From Avena insularis (taxonomy: Eukaryota > Streptophyta > Magnoliopsida > Poales > Poaceae), in the NCBI GenBank assembly GCA_023614405.1, contig CM042684.1, forward strand, positions 536,408,682 through 536,472,681: 64,000 nucleotides of DNA, in the 5' to 3' direction. Below the pieces are notes generated by a model. That model made no database searches, had not been told where the DNA came from, and was given only the letters and a program-made list of their open reading frames with translations. Position numbers and translations under genes: made by a program. How positions within the stretch are numbered: position 1 is the stretch's first letter; every line of letters begins with the position of its first letter. Of this stretch, positions 57,761 to 64,000 are shown in pieces.

Positions 57761-59871
57761 ATGGCGGCGCTTCTTCTTCGACAGGGGGCGAGGAGGATCG
57801 GTGGCTCCCTCCTCCACCGAACCCAGGCGGCGGTCACATCACCGGCGGTTGCGGAGGAGCGACGCAGGCTCCTGCCAATGCGCATGTACAGCACCCAGCT
57901 GGAGGTCCATCTCTTAACCAAAAAATTTACATCTTTCATCTCGCATGATTTCCGGCTCGTTGGTTTCTTGTGCAAATACCTCACGCGAACAAGGATCTAG
58001 AGAGCTATCATCGAATTCTTCACAGCTAACATGTCTGTGACTTCTTATTTTGGTCTCTTTGCCATTAGAAACAAGAACAATATTAAGGTTATCACTTTTA
58101 CTCATCCTAATGGAGGAAGCTGCCTTATTTTCTGTTTGGTCATCTCAAATTTGTCACTTTTACTCATCTCTATAGCAAATTGCAACTTGTAAGATGTTTG
58201 ATCTGTTGCTCTGCTGTTTTAATGTCTTGAACGATCTCCTCCCCTGCCCGCTGCAATTCATCATACCAGTGAATGATTTGTTTCCTAAGCACCTGGAGGA
58301 ACTATCTTAGACAAAAGCATTCTTCGTGCGACCTCTTATCTTGGTCTCTATGCTATTAGAAACAAGAGCATGATAAACCTACTACCCAAAGAAGCATTTT
58401 TTAGAGGAAGCAGCCTTATTTCCTGGTTGATCATACTTAAGTTGTGACTTTTACTCACCCCTTTAGAAAATTGCAACATATAAGATGTCTAATTTGGTTG
58501 CCCTGCTGTTTTGATGCCTTGAACAATCTCCTCTTCTACCTGCTACAATTCATAACACTAGTCAGTGATTGATTTCCTAAGGACCCTGGTATTTTAACTT
58601 GCATGCTTTCTGGCTAGTTGTTTTGCTCCCCAAATACTTCACACGATCATGTATCTAGCAAGCGATAATCGAATTCTTCACAGCTAACATGTGTGACTTA
58701 TTAATTTGGTCCCTGCCATTAGAAACAAGAACAATATTACCTGCACAGGGTAGCATTTTTCGAGGAAGCAGCCTTCTTTCCTGGTTAATCACCTAAAAGT
58801 GGTCACTTTTACTCACCCCTTTAGCAAATCTCTTTTGTCTGCTACATTTCGTAACACTAGCCAATGATTGATTTCCTAAGCACCCGGTAGTTTAACTCTC
58901 ATGATTTTCGGCAAGTTGTTTTGCTGTGCAAATACCTCAAAGCGGCAATCGAGTTCTTCAGCCAACATGTGTGACTTCTTAATTTGGTCTCTCTGCTATT
59001 AGAAACAAGAGCAATATTTCCTGCACAAAGTAGCATTTTTAGAGGAATCAGCCTTATTTCCTGTTTAATCATGTTAAAGTGGTGACTTTTACTCACCCCT
59101 TCCAGCAAATTGCAACATCTAAGTTGTTTAATTTGTTGCTGTTGTGTGTCTTGAACAATCTCTTTTGTCTGCTGCATTTCATAACGCTAGTCAATGATTG
59201 ATTTCCTAGCTGTTCCAACTGAGGGGAGCTATTTCTAGCAATCCATACAACACAGCCCCTGATTAGCAACCAAACATTTACAATGATATTGACTCTGTTA
59301 GTAGTTGCTTTGCATCATGCATTCCATCTCGAATCTAAAATTGACAGTATTCTTCTTATCAGCACTCTGACTAATGATCATTGTCTATGTGTATCCAGCA
59401 AGCTACTGAGGAAAATACACGCAAGATCCAGCAGAAGAAAGAGGAGCTCTATGATGTGATATGCAAGGCCGAGCAGAGCTTTTTGACTTCTAGCTTCCGT
59501 AACAAGCTGCTACTCCAGCACCTGTTCGTGCATGTAAAGCCAAGACCGAAAGACCCTAAGTGGTATGATGTCAAAACATATATGGAGTTGTCTATTCCTT
59601 GTTCCTTTGATGTGTGACAGGAGTTGATATGATCTCATTTTACCTGACGTGCAGGCAGATTCTGCGGTTTACAAAAAGGGCTGTCAATGTGGTGGATGCA
59701 GCGGGGTTCATTGCATCAATCTATCTGGTGTGTTCTTTTGTGGCTGGTGTCCGAACTTTCATTCAAGAAAGGAGGGTAGCCCGGGCCAGGATCTTCGAGG
59801 CAGTGGCTAGGGCAAGAGAAGAGGCGGAAAAATCTGCGCAGATTGATAACGCAAGAAGAAGCAGAGACTGA
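57761..59871 (+). CDS. Small putative mitochondrial membrane protein, paralogue 3 (unrecognised family)
   Basis: Exons 57761-57904, 59399-59562 and 59655-59871 join in one frame to 174 codons plus stop, with GT/AG borders and the same intron phases as paralogue 1. Residues 1-30 (MAALLLRQGARRIGGSLLHR...) lack acidic residues and look like a mitochondrial targeting peptide. Exon 2 (residues 49-102) is charged and helical (TRKIQQKKEELYDVICKAEQ ... PRPKDPKW). Exon 3 carries one hydrophobic span (about residues 118-140, AAGFIASIYLVCSFVAGV) and an Arg/Glu-rich tail. The ATG follows a spliced leader. Intron 1 is 1.5 kb, mostly four tandem ~300-bp repeats. Reading through the exon 2 donor gives an alternative stop 55 bases later. 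This is the most complete family member; its function is unknown. Confidence 0.78.
57945..59210. repeat. Four tandem ~290-330 bp repeats in paralogue-3 intron 1
   Basis: Each unit has the same order: GAATTCTTCA(CA)GC.AACATG, TTTGGTCTCT..CC/GCTATTAGAAACAAGA, GTGACTTTTACTCACC-like, CTTGAACAATCTC and GATTGATTTCCTAAGCAC. Landmark positions for the last block are about 58282, 58572, 58871 and 59200, giving spacings of 290, 299 and 329. Confidence 0.88.
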
Positions 59872-60129
59872 AGACAGCATCCCGTTTGATGGAGAAGCAG
59901 CAGGCCCTTCCTGTGATGGCCATTCTGAAAATGTTTTAATGCTAGCTAGAACTTGAGTGACTACTAACTATATGGGTGATGAACTGATGGTGTTATGTGA
60001 CATGCTGTGTTATGTTATAACAATCTAATCAAGCTGATGAGCCGAGTGGGTGTTGTTTCGGTTGTGTAGTTTGCTGGGTATGTGGAGGATGATGAAAGAG
60101 GTACTACCTTGAATTGAAGCCATTATAAT

Positions 60130-60288
60130 ATGGGTATATTATATATTGTTTAGCAAGTGGTGTGTCTGAATGTTGTACTACAATCCCATTCTATCCACCC
60201 TTTTGATTTATTATTACTTAGATGTCTACGCAGTGTATATTAATGGGCAATCATGTTTGGTAGATTAAGCTAAACAATATATACCCAT
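60130..60288. repeat. Inverted repeat downstream of paralogue 3
   Basis: ATGGGTATATTATATATTGTTTAGC (60130-60154) is inversely repeated as GCTAAACAATATATACCCAT (60269-60288), 115 bp apart. Possibly a decayed MITE. Confidence 0.6.
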
Positions 60289-60629
60289 TATATATTTGAT
60301 TTACACGGTATGATAGAGGGATTTACACGTTATGATAGAAACAGATTAGGCTGTTACAGCAGTCAAGCTACACATGCGAGCAACAGTTGTGTCTCAATTT
60401 CAACTGAGGTGGTAATCCCGTGGACAATGGTATATCTTGCACTATGATACTGCCACGTTGCTAAACAATGTCAACTGGTTTTGTGCTTCAACTTACTGGA
60501 CACCATTCAACCTTTGTCGAACCTCTCTGACTGGCTTAGTGTTGTATCGACGCTGAAAAAGAAGGGAGACAAAAATTAAGGATATGTAGTTATGGAAGAC
60601 GATAGCTTTTTAAGTGTTGCTCTAGTAGT

Positions 60630-62001
60630 ACAAACAGTTATGCGTCCGGCCCCGATGGTTTTCCCGCACTCTTTTACCAAACTCACTGGTCGTTGTTAAA
60701 AGATGATGTTTGCTCAGCCGTCAGGGGTTTCTTGATAGGTGATGGCATTCCAGAGGGTTTTTGTGATTCGGTAATTGTTCTCATTCCTAAGGTATCGAAT
60801 CCAGAACATCTCAAGAATTTTAGACCCATCAGCTTATGTAACGTTTTGTACAAAATTGCATCCAAGGTTCTTGCCAATCGTCTTAAGGTGATCTTACCGG
60901 TGGTTATTTCTGAACACCAGAGTGCTTTTGTCCCTGGCAGGTTGATCACTGATAATGCCTTGATTGCATACGAGTGCCTCCATACAATCCGCAAGCAGCA
61001 GGCCAAGCGACCGTATTTTGCTTTGAAGATTGACATGATGAAGGCGTACGATCGTGTGGAGTGGGGATATCTACACGGCTGTTTGTGCAAGTTGGGTTTT
61101 GCTCCAGAATGGATTACTGCAGTTATGAGGTGTGTCACTCATGTCCGTTATGCAGTTCGGGTAAATGGAGAACTCACTTCACCTGTTGTTCCCACAAGGG
61201 GAATCCGTCAAGGGGATCCTATCAGCCCCTACCTCTTTCTACTCTGTACCGAAGGTCTGTCGAGTCTGCTGTTTCAAAAGGAGAATGTGGGGGTCCTACA
61301 AGGAGTACGTAATGGTCGTCATGGCCCACCTATTTCCCACCTCCTGTTTGCGGATGATAGCATTTTCTTCTCTCGGAGTGATGCAAGGAGTGTAGAGGCT
61401 TTGAAGGACACTTTGCAGGCTTATTGTCAGGGTTCGGGCCAGAAAATTAATATTGAGAAATCTTCGGTTTTCTTCGGCTGCACTGTGACAATGATGTCAA
61501 ATTGGATGTAATGGACCGTCTGGGAGTTACTAATGAGGTGCTACAGGACACCTACTTGGGCATGCCCACAAGCGTAGGCCGATCTCCCACGGCTTCGTTT
61601 TAGCCAATTCTGGACCGGGCCTGGAAATGCATGAATGGCTGGTCTGACCGCCCTATGTCGAGGGCTGGGAAGGAAGCTTTGCTCAAGGCGGTGATTCAAG
61701 CAATACCGACCTTCATAATGAGCTGCTTTCAAATTCCTATATCCACCTGCGAGTCCCTTAGGAAGGCGATTTCTGACCATTGGTGGGGTGTCGAGGATGG
61801 GAGGAAGAAGATGCACTGGCGCAACTGGGAGTGGATGTGTACACCAAAAGAGTTGGGAGGTTTGGGGTTTCGTGACCTCGTCCTTTTCAACCAGGCTATG
61901 CTCGGACGTCAGTGCTGGAGATTGCTCACGGAGCCGAACTCTTTGTGTGCCAGGGTGTTGAAGGGAAGGTATTTCCCACACTGTGACTTTTGGAACGCCC
62001 T
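60630..62001 (+). pseudogene. LINE (L1-type) ORF2 reverse transcriptase, 5'-truncated
   Basis: Starts within the fingers region (SYASGPDGFPALFYQTHW) and is open for 272 codons to 61511: VIVLIPKV, FRPISLCNVLYKI, HQSAFVPGRLITDNALIAYE, DMMKAYDRVEW, GIRQGDPISPYLF and the active-site box LLFADDSIFF (Phe-Ala-Asp-Asp). Two stops follow, after which 61631-62001 continues with MSRAGKEALLKAVIQAIPTF, WWGVEDGRKKMHW and LGGLGFRDL. It is cut at 62001 by element D. The lost N-terminus is the common outcome of incomplete LINE reverse transcription. Confidence 0.93.
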
Positions 62002-63920
62002 GTTGGAGATATGCCCTAGAGGCAATAATAAATGTAGTTATTATTATATCTTTGTGTTTATGATAAATGTTTACATTCATGCTATAATAGTATTAACAAG
62101 GAAACATTAATACTTGTGTGATTTGTAAACTTAATTTGAAGTCCCTAGTAAAAGCCTCTATGTAATACTAGCTTGTTGGTTAATAGATGATTGTGGTTTC
62201 CCTATCATGAACATTGAGATGTTGTTAACAACAAGATCATATCGTTAGGAGAATGATATGATGGACATACTCCTATAGATAAGCATAGCATAAAGATCAA
62301 GTCATTTTAATAGTTCAATTGCTATATGCTTTCTGATACATAGTAATCTAATTCCTTCGACCATGAGATCATGCATATCACCTTTGCCGGATGGATGCTT
62401 TGATGACATCAAACACCACACCGTAACTGGGTGGCTATAAAGGTGGCATTGAGTGTTCGGAAAGTATTGGTTGAAACACATGGATCAAGAGTGGGATTTG
62501 TCCATCCATATGACGGATAGATATACTCTGGGCCCTCTCGGTGGAATGTCATCCAATTAGCTTGCAAGCATGTGACTGGCTCACAAGGGATCACATATCA
62601 CGGGAACGAGAAAAGAGTACTTATCGGTAACGAGGTTGAACTAGGTATGCAGAGATACCGACGATCATAACCTCGGATAAGTATCATATCATGAGACAAA
62701 GGTAAATCGATATCGTATGTAAGTGGTTCATTCGATCGCAAAGTAATCGTAGAAATATGTGGGAGCCATATGAATTTCCAGATTCCTCTATTGGTTATTG
62801 TTAGAATGTCTCGATCATGTCCGCATAATTCACGAACCGTAGGGAGACACACTTAAGGATTCGACGTTGTTTGAGTAGTTATGGAATGATGATAAAGAGA
62901 CCGAATGTTGTTCGGAGTCTCGGATGGGATCCGGGATATCACGAGGAGATCCGTAATGGTCCGGAGAATAAGATTCATATAAGGAAAGTCCCGTTTCGGA
63001 GTTGGAGAATGGTTCCAGTGTTTTCATCGGGAATGTTCTAGAAGGTTCCGGAATGTCCGGCACTCCGGGGGGGAGGGGTACATGAATGTGTCATTACAAG
63101 TTGGAATGATTGCATCATGTACTAGGTGTCATCGCTGTCCAAAAAATAAAGGGTTTATCCAAATCCTAGTTTGAAAAGTCAAACGGCTAGTTTGAAAGTC
63201 AAACGGCGGTTTTTGGGAAGTGGGAAAGGAGGAGGAAACCGAGTTGGGGAGGAGTCCCTCCTCCCCACCGCCGGCGCACCACCAAGCCGACTTGGGGAGG
63301 GACTCCCCTCCCCTTGGACGGCCCCCTCCACCTATATAAGGAGGGGCAGGGCTCCCCTCCTTGACACACAACTCCTACTCCTCCAAACCCTAGCCCCAAG
63401 CCGCCGCCGCCTCCAAGCCGCCGCCGGCCCCTAGGGCATCAACACGCCGCTGCCTAGCTAAACCCTAGCCGCCGGCTTGTCCCCTCCTTGGTGTGTCTAA
63501 ACCCTAGAACACCAAGGAATCTCTCATACTCCACCATACTCGCTCCGGCTTAAGGCGAAGCCCTGCGAGATCTCCCCTCTACTTCCGGTACCACGCCGTT
63601 GTGCTGCCGGAATCGCGAGGAGAGTGCTACAACCTCCGCTGCCTGCTGGAACAAGGGAGAGGAAGGTCTTCATCGAAAACGTAACGTGTGACCGATCATG
63701 GAGCGCGCTAACGCAGTACCTGGAAGGATCGTCTACACGATCTTGAGATCGGGAAGAGTACGACTACATCACCCACGAGAATCCGCTCTCGTTAAACGCT
63801 TTGGAATCTTCGAGGGTGAGTTATTCCATCGACTCGTTGCTACAATCTAGTAGATAGATCTTGGCTTGTTTGTTTGTATGCGATAGAAATTTTTTGTTTT
63901 CCATGCTACGAAAACCCTAC
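62002..63920 (+). repeat. Element D 5' LTR
   Basis: About 1,919 bp; longer than the B LTRs mainly by GC-rich segments around 63230-63480 that B lacks or has shortened. It ends CGAAAACCCTAC. Confidence 0.9.
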
Positions 63921-64000
63921 GGGTATCGAGCCGTGTCTATATGTAGATCTGTTGCACGAGTAGAACACAATGGTCATTATGGGCGTTGATGCTTTTATTG
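62002..64000 (+). mobile_element. Copia LTR retrotransposon D, 5' end (runs off window)
   Basis: 5' LTR 62002-63920, starting TGTTGGAGATATGCCCTAGA and matching the LTRs of B and C along its length. A slightly damaged primer-binding site follows (GGGTATCGAGCC) and 70 bp of leader reach the window edge. The insertion site is inside the plus-strand LINE ORF2. The right half and target duplication are outside the window. Confidence 0.92.

Noticed and set aside
1..64000. CRISPR array, bacterial operons, tRNA and rRNA genes
   Set aside because: None seen; tandem repeats present are microsatellites, minisatellites or intron repeats without CRISPR-like repeat/spacer structure.

Overview
The window is nuclear DNA of a grass, most probably a Triticeae species (wheat, Aegilops, barley or rye group). 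The evidence is intron-containing plant genes, nested copia LTR retrotransposons whose LTRs begin like the BARE1/WIS/Angela group, many Stowaway MITEs with TA target duplications, and plant LINE ORF2 fragments. The species is inferred from repeat content and was not tested by a search.

Layout. 0.2-2.9 kb: a five-exon minus-strand gene for the chloroplast TPR protein PYG7 (photosystem I assembly). 3.1-4.3 kb: a decayed LINE 3' end. 5.3-16.5 kb: a 21-exon minus-strand gene for an EAF1-type HSA/SANT scaffold of the NuA4 histone acetyltransferase complex; the reconstructed CDS stays in one frame through all 20 introns (1,948 codons plus stop). Its GC-rich leader and promoter lie at 17.6-17.9 kb, and a degenerate six-copy minisatellite fills most of the leader intron. 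18-23.4 kb: gene-free repeats, including a 357-bp direct duplication, a fold-back element and a TAGCA-rich stretch.

23.4-42.8 kb is a nest of three copia elements. A minus-strand element (C) was split by a plus-strand element (B, with a perfect TTAAT duplication), and B's 5' LTR was then split by a third element (A, with a GAATG/TAATG duplication). A keeps a recognisable gag-pol with many breaks. B has almost identical LTRs but an ORF-poor interior, which suggests mobilisation in trans. C itself abuts a minus-strand LINE fragment (42.8-44.15 kb).

45-60 kb is the least ordinary part. It holds three paralogues of a small gene I do not recognise: two intact three-exon copies (46.0-47.0 kb minus, 140 codons; 57.8-59.9 kb plus, 174 codons) and one broken copy (53.7-54.7 kb minus). 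The intact products have an Arg-rich, acid-poor N-terminus that looks like a mitochondrial targeting peptide. Between them lie a two-module secreted-protein gene with one in-frame stop (48.4-49.35 kb), a local segmental duplication near 50 and 52 kb, a long perfect-looking hairpin (53.1 kb), several MITEs and a hAT-type element with an intact 8-bp duplication just upstream of the third paralogue. 60.6-62.0 kb is a plus-strand LINE reverse transcriptase fragment, cut by a fourth copia element (D) that runs off the window end.

No tRNA, rRNA or CRISPR array was seen. Exon coordinates come from reading frame continuity, GT/AG (once GC/AG) borders and protein similarity recalled for PYG7 and EAF1; transcript ends are approximate.
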